From assembly GCF_029961185.1 (NCBI RefSeq), contig NZ_JASBQQ010000004.1, positions 1 through 64,000 of the forward strand: a stretch of DNA of 64,000 bases, given 5' to 3'. Made by a program: the position numbers and the translations under genes. Shown piece by piece: positions 41,303 to 49,595 of this stretch. The notes under the pieces are model-generated. The model was not told where the DNA came from. It did no database searches and worked only from the letters and a program-made list of their open reading frames with translations. The number at the start of each line of letters is the position of its first letter. The first letter of the stretch is position 1. This DNA comes from Albidovulum aestuarii. GTDB taxonomy: Bacteria > Pseudomonadota > Alphaproteobacteria > Rhodobacterales > Rhodobacteraceae.

Positions 41303-42130
41303 ATGAGTGCGACGGGTGAAGTGAAGCGGCCGGTTCCGCCCGATATCAGGGCGCGTAAGGGCGGCACGCCACTGGTGGTCCTGACCGCCTATACGACGCC
41401 GGTCGCCCGGCTTGTCGATCCACATTGCGATATCGTCCTTGTCGGCGACAGCCTTGGAATGGTGATCCATGGCCTGCCCTCGACGCTGGGCGTGACGATG
41501 GAGATGATGATCCTGCATGGTCAGGCGGTCGCACGCGGCACGTCGAAGTCGATGCTCGTCATCGACATGCCTTTCGGCTCGTATGAGGAAGGGCCGGAAC
41601 AGGCCTTCCGCAATGCTGCGCGGCTGATGGTGGAAACCGGCGCTGCGGCCGTCAAGCTTGAGGGCGGCGTGCACATGGAGGAAACCATCGCCTTCCTCAC
41701 CGCGCGCGGCATTCCGGTCATGGCTCATATCGGACTGACGCCGCAGGCGGTGAATACTTTGGGCGGTTATCGCGTGCAGGGGCGCGGCGAGGATGCGGCA
41801 CGCATCCGCCGTGATGCCGAGGCGGTTACGCGGGCCGGGGCGTTTTCCGTGGTTCTGGAAAAGGTGCCCGACGCGTTGGCGCGTGAGATCACGCAGGCCA
41901 TCGACATTCCGACCATCGGTATCGGTGCCTCGGCAGATTGCGACGGTCAGGTGCTGGTGGTCGACGATATGCTGGGGCTCTTCACCGCCTTCCGGCCGAA
42001 ATTCGTGAAACGCTATGCCGAACTCGGCGAAGAAGCCGACCGTGCCATCGCCGCCTATGCGGCCGAGGTCCGGGCGCGGACCTTCCCGGCGCCCGAACAT
42101 GTCTTCGGCGACAAGGCCCCTGGCAAATGA
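41303..42130 (+). CDS. panB: 3-methyl-2-oxobutanoate hydroxymethyltransferase
   Basis: First step of pantothenate synthesis: transfers the methylene group of 5,10-methylene-THF to alpha-ketoisovalerate. The 275-residue TIM-barrel protein has [40 protein letters not shown] with metal and ketoacid ligands, VKLEGG and the C-terminal [23 protein letters not shown] 41303 is preceded by AAGGAGGGCGGT, an excellent ribosome site, although the frame is open to 41030. ATGA overlap with panC. Confidence 0.97.
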   Translation: MSATGEVKRPVPPDIRARKGGTPLVVLTAYTTPVARLVDPHCDIVLVGDSLGMVIHGLPSTLGVTMEMMILHGQAVARGTSKSMLVIDMPFGSYEEGPEQAFRNAARLMVETGAAAVKLEGGVHMEETIAFLTARGIPVMAHIGLTPQAVNTLGGYRVQGRGEDAARIRRDAEAVTRAGAFSVVLEKVPDALAREITQAIDIPTIGIGASADCDGQVLVVDDMLGLFTAFRPKFVKRYAELGEEADRAIAAYAAEVRARTFPAPEHVFGDKAPGK

Positions 42131-42966
42131 CCGACGTGATCCGGAGCGCAGAAGCTCTGCGCGAGAAGGTGGCGGGCTGGAATCGCGCAGGCGCGCTGGT
42201 GGGTGTTGTGCCGACGATGGGCGCATTGCATGATGGGCATCTGAGCCTCGCCCGCGCCGCGCGCAAGCAATCCGACCGGGTGATCGTGACGATCTTCGTC
42301 AATCCGATGCAGTTCAATAATCCCGAAGACCTGAAGAAATACCCGCGTGACGAGGCGCACGATCTGGCGCTCTTGGAGGCGGACGGGGTCGATGTGCTTT
42401 TCGCGCCCGGCCCGGAAGAGGTCTATCCCAATGGCTTTGCCTCCAAGGTCTCGGTGTCGGGCGTATCCGAACCGATGGAGGGCGCGTTCCGCCCCGGCCA
42501 TTTCGATGGTGTGGCGACAGTGGTGACCAAGCTTTTTGGCATGACGCAGGCAGGGCGGGCGTTCTTTGGCGAGAAGGACTGGCAACAGGTGCAGGTCGTG
42601 CAACGGCTTGTGCGCGACCTCAATATCCCGACCCGGATCATTCCCTGCGCGACGATCCGCGAGGAAGACGGGCTCGCCATGTCCTCGCGCAATGTGCGGC
42701 TGACGGCGGCAGAGCGTGCCATCGCCCCGGCGCTTCACCGGGAAATGCAGACGGCAGCCGCGGCGATCCGGGGTGGGGCCTCTGCCGATGCCGCGCTTGG
42801 TGCGGCACGGAAGGCGATCCTGGCGGCGGGGTTCGCTTCGGTCGAGTATCTCGACCTGCGCGACGCCGAAACGTTGGAGACCGTGACCAGCCTCGATCGT
42901 CCGGCCCGGCTTCTCGCTGCGGCGATGCTGGGCGAGGTCAGGCTTATCGACAATATCGCGGTTTAA
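42127..42966 (+). CDS. panC: Pantothenate synthetase
   Basis: Condenses pantoate and beta-alanine with ATP. The 279-residue protein has the HIGH-type motif in [18 protein letters not shown] (about 29-46), [40 protein letters not shown] and the KMSKS-equivalent [15 protein letters not shown]. Translationally coupled to panB. The gene is followed by two G+C hairpins and a GGAGTATTT-type repeat. Confidence 0.97.
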   Translation: MTDVIRSAEALREKVAGWNRAGALVGVVPTMGALHDGHLSLARAARKQSDRVIVTIFVNPMQFNNPEDLKKYPRDEAHDLALLEADGVDVLFAPGPEEVYPNGFASKVSVSGVSEPMEGAFRPGHFDGVATVVTKLFGMTQAGRAFFGEKDWQQVQVVQRLVRDLNIPTRIIPCATIREEDGLAMSSRNVRLTAAERAIAPALHREMQTAAAAIRGGASADAALGAARKAILAAGFASVEYLDLRDAETLETVTSLDRPARLLAAAMLGEVRLIDNIAV

Positions 42967-42971
42967 AGTAT

Positions 42972-42991
42972 GTCCGGGCCTTGCGGCCCGG
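42972..42991 (+). terminator. Hairpin after panC
   Basis: Perfect 8-bp stem TCCGGGCC-TTGC-GGCCCGGA six bases after the panC stop. A second stem of G and C runs (42996-43016) follows. No T run directly after, so termination may need the whole array or Rho. Confidence 0.5.
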
Positions 42992-43017
42992 ACCCGCGGG
43001 GGGCGCTGCCCCCCGTA

Positions 43018-43046
43018 CCCCCCGGAGTATTTTGGCCAAGAAGAAG
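43018..43046 (+). repeat. GGAGTATTT-type intergenic repeat, copy 4
   Basis: CCCCCCGGAGTATTTTGGCC followed by AAGAAGAAG, between the convergent panC and M20 genes. Nearly identical core to copy 1 at 17098. It is the only copy here not followed by a co-directional start codon. Confidence 0.7.
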
Positions 43047-44333
43047 TCAGGTCGCGAGAAGGTCGGCAAGGACCAGCGCCATGACGCGGGCCGCGTCTTC
43101 CATGTCCTGAATGCCGATCCATTCGTCGGGCTGATGGGCCAGGTCGAGGATGCCGGGCCCATAGGCGATGCAGTTCTTCAGACGCCCGATCCGGTCGATA
43201 TGTTTCTGGTCATAGGTGCCGGGAGAAACGACATAGTCTGCCTGCCGCCCCAGAACACGCTCGATGGCCGCTGCCGTCGTGCTGACAACCGGCGCGTCCC
43301 GTTCCGTCATCACCGGCTGAACTTCGAACAGGTCGCGGATCTCGTAGTCGAAGGACGGGCGCGCGGCCTTCACCCGCTCCATCAGCGCCGCGACTTCGCG
43401 TTTGACCCCGGCCAGATCCTCCTCGATCAGGAAGCGCCGGTCGATGGTGATGCGGCAGCGGTCAGGGACGCAAGGCGCGGGCAGGCCGGTATAGTCCTCG
43501 GCCTGCTCGGCCGCGCCGCCATGGATCGCGTTGATGTTCAGCGAGGGTTGCCGGGCGCCACCCGGAATGACCGGCATCTCGGTGCGCTTCGTGGCGAGAA
43601 GCGGGAAGAGCACCGCCTCCATCTCGGCCAGAACCGCCCACATGTGACGGACCGCGCAATCGCCGAGAAAGGGCATGGAGCCATGGGCGATCCGCCCCTT
43701 CGTCTCGATCTCGGCCCACCAGACGCCGCGATGGCCAAGGCAGATGCGGTCCTTGTGCAGGGGTTCGGGGATAATGACATGCTGCACGCGTTCGGGCGCG
43801 AACCAGCCCTGTTCGGCAAGGTAGGCGACGCCGCCAAAGCCCCCCGATTCCTCATCCGCCGTGGCGCTGATCTCTATCGCACCGCGATAGTTGGGGCAGG
43901 CGGCGATGAAGGCCTCGGCCGCGATGATCGACGCGGCCAGGCCCCCCTTCATGTCGCAGTCCCCCCGCCCGTAAATGCGGTCGCCCTCCAGCTCCGCCCC
44001 GAAGGGATCGCGGGTCCAGCCATGGCCTGCCTCGACCACGTCATGATGCGAATTGAAATGCACGCAGTCCCCCGCGCCGCCGCCCTCGGCCCTTGCGACG
44101 AGGTTCCAGCGGGGATGCGCGGGCGCATCGCCAAGCGCACCCTCGGCGCGGACCAGGTCCACCCTGAATCCCGCGCGCCCGAGCCTCTCGGCAAGGTATT
44201 CGCAGATCTCCAGATAATTCCGCCCCGGCGGATTGACCGTCGGGATGCGGATCAGGTCCTGCGTCAGCCGGACCAGATCACCGCGGCGGGCGGCGATCTC
44301 GGCGAACAGGCGGGCGGTCAGATCGGCGGGCAT
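43047..44333 (-). CDS. M20 family metallopeptidase, ArgE/DapE-type deacylase
   Basis: A 428-residue di-zinc amidohydrolase. Metal and catalytic residues visible: HFNSHHDVVEAGHG (first His and the following Asp), YGRGDCDMKGGLAASIIAAE (bridging Asp), SATADEESGGFGGVAYLAEQ (catalytic Glu-Glu), and a C-terminal zinc-site His. The dimerisation domain lies between about 190 and 310. Substrate could be N-acetylornithine, succinyl-diaminopimelate or another N-acyl amino acid; it is not part of an arginine or lysine cluster here. Confidence 0.88.
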   Translation of the reverse strand: MPADLTARLFAEIAARRGDLVRLTQDLIRIPTVNPPGRNYLEICEYLAERLGRAGFRVDLVRAEGALGDAPAHPRWNLVARAEGGGAGDCVHFNSHHDVVEAGHGWTRDPFGAELEGDRIYGRGDCDMKGGLAASIIAAEAFIAACPNYRGAIEISATADEESGGFGGVAYLAEQGWFAPERVQHVIIPEPLHKDRICLGHRGVWWAEIETKGRIAHGSMPFLGDCAVRHMWAVLAEMEAVLFPLLATKRTEMPVIPGGARQPSLNINAIHGGAAEQAEDYTGLPAPCVPDRCRITIDRRFLIEEDLAGVKREVAALMERVKAARPSFDYEIRDLFEVQPVMTERDAPVVSTTAAAIERVLGRQADYVVSPGTYDQKHIDRIGRLKNCIAYGPGILDLAHQPDEWIGIQDMEDAARVMALVLADLLAT

Positions 44334-44504
44334 GACGCAAGGCTAGCCCCGCTGTCCCCCATGCCGCAACGACAATTCGGCGGACAGATATTGCGGGATG
44401 ACGCCGCGTTTGGTTTTTGCGATAACGATTTCGACAACCGGGGGGATGACAAAAGACCCGAGCATCCCCATCATTGTAAATAGGTTTAACATCAGGGAGC
44501 GCCC

Positions 44505-45581
44505 ATGTCCGATTTCGATGCCCAGATTCTTGAAAGCCAGAAACAGGTCGCCGATGCGCAGGCCAAGATTTCGGAACTGACGAGCCGGATCGAAACCGCG
44601 CGCAATAAGCTCAAGACCGGCGACGACGTGTCCATAGATATCGAGAATGCGACGCTCGATGACGTCCATGCCCATGCCGAGATCATGAACGCGAATATCG
44701 CCGAACTGATCATGGGGCTCGACGATGTCACGGCTGGCTTCTCGAAAGATTTCGACGAGATGCGCAACAAGACGGGCTGGGAAAGCTTCGTCGGCATCTT
44801 CTCCAAGGGCAAGTCGGAATCGATGCGGCAGGAACGCCTGCGCGGCGCGTCGATCGACGACAAGCTGCAGGATCTGATCGGCAAGTCCGACGTGATCGTG
44901 AAACTCTTGGAAGGCCAGCTCAACGTCCTCAACCAGCACAAGGACAAGGTCGAGGCGAACCTGACCGAGACCCTGTCGGAGCGCGAGGTGACGGTGAGCA
45001 CGCTGGAAGGTTTGCGCGCCGATATCCAGAAACTCGACCCGGAGATCATCAAGATTGAAAACGCGATCAGCGTCGAACAGGATGCGGCGAAGCGCACGCA
45101 GCTGGAAAGCCAGCTAGCCGAGTTGAACAAGCGCTACAACGCGATGGTGCAGGATGAGCAGGTGAAGCTCGCCAAATCCCAGACGCTGGAGCGCTATATC
45201 GAGAAGGGCAAGACCTGGGTGGACTCCCTGCAAAATCAGGCCGCGACCCAGATGGTGCTGATCAACAAGCTGCAGACCGATACCAAGCAGCGGGTCGTGC
45301 TTTATGACGCGCTGACGAAAAGCTTGAAGACCGCGCAGCAGCAGGATGTGGCCCACAAGATCAACGAGATCGGGGTCAAGACCGATCAGGAGGCTCAGGC
45401 GGCCATGGCCGGGATCGGGGTCGCGACCAACACCCGCATGGCCGAGATGATGGAGGCGCATGAGGACCAGATGGTCTTTGCCCGCAAGGTGCTGGAGCAG
45501 AAGGCCAAGGCCGACGAGCGCTTCGCCCGGCGGTTCCAAGAGATCGTCGAGAAGCATGACAAGAACCTGTATGGTGGGTAA
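44505..45581 (+). CDS. Long coiled-coil protein, TelA-like architecture (first gene of 44.5-51.9 kb cluster)
   Basis: A 358-residue, almost entirely helical cytoplasmic protein: heptad-rich helices at about 1-40, 125-215 and 290-345, no TM segment and no cysteine. The plan (several long coiled coils, Gln/Asn-rich KTWVDSLQNQAATQMVLINK stretch) recalls TelA/toxic-anion-resistance proteins, but I cannot show homology by eye. It is preceded by an AT-rich promoter-like stretch (44475-44500) and CAGGGAGCGCCC before the ATG. The next gene begins with GTG directly after its stop, so it heads an operon. Confidence 0.75.
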   Translation: MSDFDAQILESQKQVADAQAKISELTSRIETARNKLKTGDDVSIDIENATLDDVHAHAEIMNANIAELIMGLDDVTAGFSKDFDEMRNKTGWESFVGIFSKGKSESMRQERLRGASIDDKLQDLIGKSDVIVKLLEGQLNVLNQHKDKVEANLTETLSEREVTVSTLEGLRADIQKLDPEIIKIENAISVEQDAAKRTQLESQLAELNKRYNAMVQDEQVKLAKSQTLERYIEKGKTWVDSLQNQAATQMVLINKLQTDTKQRVVLYDALTKSLKTAQQQDVAHKINEIGVKTDQEAQAAMAGIGVATNTRMAEMMEAHEDQMVFARKVLEQKAKADERFARRFQEIVEKHDKNLYGG

Positions 45582-46709
45582 GTGCCCGAACTTGACCTGA
45601 CCACCGACCACAAGGCGCTCGATGACGACCTTGCCGCGCGGCGCTATTTCGCCAAGTTCGAGGGGATCACCCGCCGCCTGACCGGGGTCGCGGAGGAGAT
45701 GGAGAAGGACCGCGCCTTTTCCGCCATGGACAGCGATGTGCTGGAGGGTTACGTCCGCGCCATTGCCGCGACCTTCAAGGCGCTCAGCCTGAAATACCTC
45801 GTCTCGGGCCGGCTCGACGGGATCGGGCAGAAGCATCTGACCATCGACCTGCATGAAAGCGGATTTCCGATCTTTCAGGAACTGGTGACGATGGCCAACG
45901 ATACCGCGCAGGCGGCGCGGCATCTCGACGGCATGCCAGACGCCGCAAAGCTGAAGGACGAGATGATCCGCCAGATCGTCGGCGAGCGCGTTGTGCCGAC
46001 GCGGCTGCAATATGCGATGTCGCAGCGGCTTTATTACGAGGCCCTGCAGAAGGGCGGGCTTTACTTCCCCCAGATGCATCCGCAGGCGCAGTGGATCGCC
46101 GATGTCTCGGGCGGGCGGCGCGGATATCTGGTGCATTGGGGTGTCTATGACAGCCAGTTGAACGTCCCCGTCATCTATCTGATGGAGGTGGTGGATTCGG
46201 GCCGCAAGGCGCTGCCCCTCGACGAACGCCGCTGGCCCGCCGCACAGGCGCATCTGATGGCGCAGTCGGTGGGGGGGCTGAAGCTGATCACCATCGCCAA
46301 GGGGTTTGACACCGATTTCGACGACCTGCACCCCAAGCGGCTGAGGCGGCTGCATCTGGGACCGATGTATTCCAGCGCCTTCACGCTCCAGACCGGGCCG
46401 ATCCGCGAGGTACTGGAAGAGGCGAAATCGCCCAAGGGCGAGGACTGGGCGCTCGCCTGGACCATGGAAGAGCTGGAAAGCGAACGTGTCGAGGTCGAGA
46501 AGGGCTGGTTCACCGATATCGAACGCGAGGTCTTCAAGCTCGACCCGTTCTCCGGCCGCGGGGTGGAGACGGGGGCGACGCGGGTGACGCGGTCGCTGAT
46601 CCTGCCGCAAAGACCATTTCAGGTTCTGGCCGAGAAGGACCCCGCCGGGTTCCGCGACATGCGGAAATTCGTGGTCGGCAAGGAGGGCAGGGTGCTGGTT
46701 TACGGATAG
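45582..46709 (+). CDS. Uncharacterised protein, second gene of the AAA+ cluster
   Basis: A 375-residue soluble protein of no family I recognise. N-terminal third helical and charged (KFEGITRRLTGVAEEMEKDR); the middle has mixed alpha/beta text with GGLYFPQMHPQAQWIADVSG and VHWGVYDSQLNVPVIYLMEV; the C-terminus has DPFSGRGVETGATRVTRSLI. No Walker motif, nuclease motif or TM helix. It starts with GTG immediately after the stop of the coiled-coil gene, which indicates co-translation. A hairpin and a repeat separate it from the ATPase gene. Confidence 0.75.
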   Translation: MPELDLTTDHKALDDDLAARRYFAKFEGITRRLTGVAEEMEKDRAFSAMDSDVLEGYVRAIAATFKALSLKYLVSGRLDGIGQKHLTIDLHESGFPIFQELVTMANDTAQAARHLDGMPDAAKLKDEMIRQIVGERVVPTRLQYAMSQRLYYEALQKGGLYFPQMHPQAQWIADVSGGRRGYLVHWGVYDSQLNVPVIYLMEVVDSGRKALPLDERRWPAAQAHLMAQSVGGLKLITIAKGFDTDFDDLHPKRLRRLHLGPMYSSAFTLQTGPIREVLEEAKSPKGEDWALAWTMEELESERVEVEKGWFTDIEREVFKLDPFSGRGVETGATRVTRSLILPQRPFQVLAEKDPAGFRDMRKFVVGKEGRVLVYG

Positions 46710-46712
46710 CGG

Positions 46713-46733
46713 CCGGGGGTTTCACACCCCCGG
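46713..46733 (+). terminator. Hairpin within the cluster
   Basis: Perfect 7-bp stem CCGGGGG / CCCCCGG with a TTTCACA loop, four bases after the stop of the second cluster gene. With the following GGAGTATTT repeat it may attenuate or process the transcript rather than fully end it. Confidence 0.45.
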
Positions 46734-46764
46734 ACCCCCGTGGAGTATTTTTGCAATGAAGAAG
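46734..46764 (+). repeat. GGAGTATTT-type intergenic repeat, copy 5 (diverged)
   Basis: ACCCCCGTGGAGTATTTTTG followed by CAATGAAGAAG, 14 bases before the AAA+ ATPase ATG. The GGCCAAGAAGAAG tail of copies 1 and 4 is changed to TGCAATGAAGAAG. Confidence 0.65.
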
Positions 46765-46778
46765 CATAAGGGAATTCG

Positions 46779-48719
46779 ATGAGCGCGCCGCAGAATGAGA
46801 TGGAATTGAAGGAAGAGGAAATCCGGGCGCACTACATGGCGGCGACCGAGATGCTGATGGGCGTCGATCACGCCCCGCGTCTGGCGCAGCCGAAGCTGAC
46901 GGTGACGGGGCCGGAAAAATCGCCCGACGTGGCGGCGATGCAGCGGCGCTTCCGGTCCACGACGCCCGGCCTCGTGACCCGGTCGATGGCCCGGACCGAG
47001 GGCGTGCGGCTGATCGACCGGATGGCGACGACCGATGACGATGATCCGCTGACATCCCCCCTGCAGGCGGCGGCGGCCCATGCGCTTCGCCGGTCCTTGT
47101 CGATCGCGCTGGCGATGGGCGAGGCGTTTTCGGGTCAGACCGGCCTCGTCGAACTGAAGAAGGCCAATCTCGAGAACCGCCTGCCTGCATCGCGGGCGAA
47201 TGAATTCACCGAATTGCTGACCGCCGAAGCTTTGGTCGTACTGTCGGTCTTCGCCAATGCGACAGCGTTTCTTCTGGCCGAGAAGGCCAGCGAGGTCTCG
47301 GTCGAAATCGGCGCGGTGGAGGAGGTGCTGACCGACAACGCGCAACTGGCGCTGCATGGCGCGCTCTGGGAACTGGATCAGGATATCGCGGTCTTTGCCA
47401 AGGATGAGGCGACGCTGATCGCCACGATCCTCGCCTATGCCGAACAGCTGATGCAGAAGGTCAAGCTGCGCGCCGCCTCCGCCCCCCGGCTGGAGGCGTT
47501 CATCGGCGCCAATTACCGGGTCGAGGCGGACGATTTCCCGATCTCGGGCTTTGAACCGGCGCGAAAAGCGCGGGGTTCCACCCTCGTCATGACCTTCAAG
47601 AAGCCGCATGAGGTCGTGGGCAACCATATCGCCAAGTATCAGGCTTTGCGGCTTGCCAAGATGCTGATGGCCTATGATTTCAGCCGCAAGCTGAACCCCT
47701 TCGCCGAGATGGGCGGCTTCATCTTCACCTTCATGGGCGACGGCAAGCCGGGGACGGGCAAGACGACGCTCATTCAGATGATGGCGGGGCTTTTGAACGA
47801 TTACTGCAAGGTCGCGAATTACCCGTTCCGCTACGCCAACCTCTCCATCGACAATGTCGATAGCTATCAGGGCAAGTCGGGGCAGAATGCCAAGGCCTTC
47901 ATCAACGGGGTGATGGACCCTGCCGTGATCGGCTTCGGCACGGTCGACGATATCGACCAGGTGGCGGGCAAGCGCGGCGACCGGCAGTCGAGCGCCGGGC
48001 AGCAGGAAATCACGGCGGTGCTGATGGAGGCCTTTGCCGGGGCGAACACCGTTGTGCGCGGCAACTGCACCTTCGGCATGTTCTCGAACTACCCCGAGAA
48101 CGTCGATGACGCGCTTCGCCAGCGGGCCGGGGCGCGGTTCCTCGTCGATGGCCCCCAGACGCGTGAGGATTACATCGACATCCTCGCGCTCCTTTTGGGC
48201 AAGAACCATGCGATCCCGATGGGCGAGCATGAGCTTTATGCCGCGCAGGAGATCAAGAAGGCGGTAGCGGCCAGTTTCGACGGCCATTCGGTGCCGCATG
48301 AGGACGGGCTGAAGGCGGTCTGGCGCGAGGTCGAGGGGCGGATCGGTGCCTTGGATACGATTGCCAAGTTGGGCACCTATCTCAAGGCCATTCAGGAGGC
48401 CGACGAACGTTTCACCGGCCGCGCGATCAAGAACATCACCGACGCCGTGAAGGTGCGGGCGATGGATTTCGAACTGCCGGATGAGTGGATGGAGGAACCG
48501 GACCTCTTCCTCTTCAAACCCTACGACGAGAAGAAGGCGATGATTTCCGAACTGCGCAAGCCCATCACGGTCGAGATGGTGGTGCAGGAGATCAACCGCT
48601 ACGCGGATTCGGAATTCCGCTATGCCGACAAGTCCGACGAGGTCGCAATCGAGAATGCGGTGCGCGAGATGGGCCGGATGGAGGAGGCCAAAAGGCGGTA
48701 TCTGGAGGGGAAGGGGTGA
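46779..48719 (+). CDS. AAA+ family ATPase with long helical N-terminal domain
   Basis: A 646-residue protein. The first 290 or so residues are a helical domain I do not recognise. The AAA+ module follows: Walker A GKPGTGKTT at 322-330, a Walker-B-like VIGFGTVDDID near 384-394, a sensor-1-like FSNYPENVDDALRQ near 433, and RQRAGARFLVD with candidate arginine fingers. The C-terminus (about 520-646) is helical. The Walker B region lacks a classical hhhhDE, so ATP hydrolysis should be tested. It is probably the motor of the cluster. Its stop overlaps the GTG of the next gene (GTGA). Confidence 0.8.
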   Translation: MSAPQNEMELKEEEIRAHYMAATEMLMGVDHAPRLAQPKLTVTGPEKSPDVAAMQRRFRSTTPGLVTRSMARTEGVRLIDRMATTDDDDPLTSPLQAAAAHALRRSLSIALAMGEAFSGQTGLVELKKANLENRLPASRANEFTELLTAEALVVLSVFANATAFLLAEKASEVSVEIGAVEEVLTDNAQLALHGALWELDQDIAVFAKDEATLIATILAYAEQLMQKVKLRAASAPRLEAFIGANYRVEADDFPISGFEPARKARGSTLVMTFKKPHEVVGNHIAKYQALRLAKMLMAYDFSRKLNPFAEMGGFIFTFMGDGKPGTGKTTLIQMMAGLLNDYCKVANYPFRYANLSIDNVDSYQGKSGQNAKAFINGVMDPAVIGFGTVDDIDQVAGKRGDRQSSAGQQEITAVLMEAFAGANTVVRGNCTFGMFSNYPENVDDALRQRAGARFLVDGPQTREDYIDILALLLGKNHAIPMGEHELYAAQEIKKAVAASFDGHSVPHEDGLKAVWREVEGRIGALDTIAKLGTYLKAIQEADERFTGRAIKNITDAVKVRAMDFELPDEWMEEPDLFLFKPYDEKKAMISELRKPITVEMVVQEINRYADSEFRYADKSDEVAIENAVREMGRMEEAKRRYLEGKG

Positions 48720-49078
48720 TAGAAAGCTGGTATCAGGAACCGACGAACTTTCTCTTGTTCAGCTTGGCATTCTTGGCATCTGGTTGGTGGATGGCGAGAG
48801 TCGCGCTTCGCTTGCTTGGGAGGTTTTACTCAAAGTATTTTCTAGCTACGATCCTGAGCGCCGTAGTGCTGTGGGTGTTTGCTGCCCTAGTCTCGCTTGC
48901 GTTCCACATATCTCAACAAGCAGGGGTGCTTTCCGCGTTGGCCGCAAACCCATCCGGAGGTGCGGCATACTTCTTTGAAACAGGAGTAGAAATATCAACA
49001 CTTGGTTTGCTTGGGATACTGGCCAGTTTGTTGGTGAAATGGGTGGCAACGCGCATCGCCTCGTCTTCAGGTAGATAA
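48716..49078 (+). CDS. Small three-TM membrane protein
   Basis: A 120-residue protein starting at GTG 48716, overlapping the ATPase stop by four bases. Hydrophobic segments lie at about 11-30 (FLLFSLAFLASGWWMARVAL), 40-62 (LATILSAVVLWVFAALVSLA) and 92-112. No family recognised. Base composition is markedly lower in G+C than the flanking ATPase and DUF6638 genes, so this gene, like the DUF559 gene after it, may be an addition to an older operon. Confidence 0.7.
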   Translation: MIESWYQEPTNFLLFSLAFLASGWWMARVALRLLGRFYSKYFLATILSAVVLWVFAALVSLAFHISQQAGVLSALAANPSGGAAYFFETGVEISTLGLLGILASLLVKWVATRIASSSGR

Positions 49079-49113
49079 TGATGAGGGTAGTACCCCACGG
49101 CGCGGCTAGTCTT

Positions 49114-49157
49114 GCACCTCCCCTCCCCCTTGTGGGGAGGGGATGGGGGTGGGGGGC
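49114..49157 (+). repeat. Left 44-bp inverted repeat of the DUF559 element (itself a hairpin)
   Basis: Begins GCACCTCCCC and ends GGGTGGGGGGC. It is the reverse complement of 49507-49550 with two mismatches (A/G at base 3, T/C at base 18). Internally it folds as CCCCTCCCC / GGGGAGGGG around a short loop. Its G run lies at ribosome-site distance from the GTG of the enclosed gene. Confidence 0.95.
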
Positions 49158-49163
49158 TACGTC

Positions 49164-49595
49164 GTGACTCGCATTGCCGCACATACCCGTGCAAACGCCC
49201 GTGAGCTTCGGAAGAACATGACCCCACAGGAGCGGCGACTCTGGCCGAAACTGCGTGAGGTGAACCGGATGCTTGGCACCCATTTTCGCAGACAGGCGCC
49301 GGTCGAACCTTACATCGCGGATTTCGCCGAGTTCGGCAGGCGGCTGGTTATCGAGGTCGATGGCGGTGGGCATGGTGGACCGAGGGATCAGGCGCGGGAT
49401 GCTTGGTTCGAGGCGCAGGGCTTCACGGTCCTGCGGTTCTGGAACAACGAGATTGACGGAAACATGGACGGTGTGATGCAGGTGGTTCTGGATGCGCTGG
49501 AGGCGTGCCCCCCACCCCCATCCCCTCCCCACGAGGGGGAGGGGAGGCGCGGAGGAGCTTTTGGTGCGCCATTTGGAAAGGATGCGGAACATTGA
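49164..49595 (+). CDS. DUF559 domain endonuclease-like protein (Vsr/restriction-fold)
   Basis: A 143-residue protein whose first 112 residues are a clear DUF559 domain: RELRKNMTPQERRLWPKLRE, FRRQAPVEPYIADFAEFGRR and LVIEVDGGGHGGPRDQARDA, then FTVLRFWNNEI. Asp53, Glu64, Asp66 and His70 are candidate metal-binding residues of the PD-(D/E)xK-like fold. The last 29 residues, from CPPPPSPPHEGEGRRGG on, are encoded by the right-hand inverted repeat and are probably non-functional tail. GTG 49164, just inside the left repeat, is preferred; ATG 49143 lies in the repeat. Its stop overlaps the TTG of the DUF6638 gene. Confidence 0.82.
   Translation: MTRIAAHTRANARELRKNMTPQERRLWPKLREVNRMLGTHFRRQAPVEPYIADFAEFGRRLVIEVDGGGHGGPRDQARDAWFEAQGFTVLRFWNNEIDGNMDGVMQVVLDALEACPPPPSPPHEGEGRRGGAFGAPFGKDAEH
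49507..49550 (-). repeat. Right 44-bp inverted repeat of the DUF559 element (itself a hairpin)
   Basis: Begins GCCCCCCACCCCCATCCCC and ends GGGGAGGCGC; reverse complement of the left copy with 42/44 identity. It lies inside the 3' end of the DUF559 gene and encodes residues about 115-129 of it. Confidence 0.95.

Larger units (their letters stand above)
49114..49550 (+). mobile_element. Putative DUF559 hairpin-flanked element (MITE/REP-like cassette)
   Basis: 437 bp: two 44-bp inverted hairpin repeats enclosing one endonuclease-like gene. Seen: 42/44 identity between arms, gene almost filling the space, low-G+C gene on the left. Not seen: target-site duplication or any transposase motif. Known: REP sequences beside RAYT proteins have comparable hairpin-plus-nuclease logic. 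Inference: a non-classical mobile or domesticated element inserted in the AAA+ cluster. Confidence 0.5.

Noticed and set aside
44343-44492. Minus-strand frame of about 50 codons with a hydrophobic stretch, just before the M20 gene
   Set aside because: No ribosome site, and it coincides with the AT-rich promoter region of the coiled-coil gene; hydrophobic text is expected there by chance.
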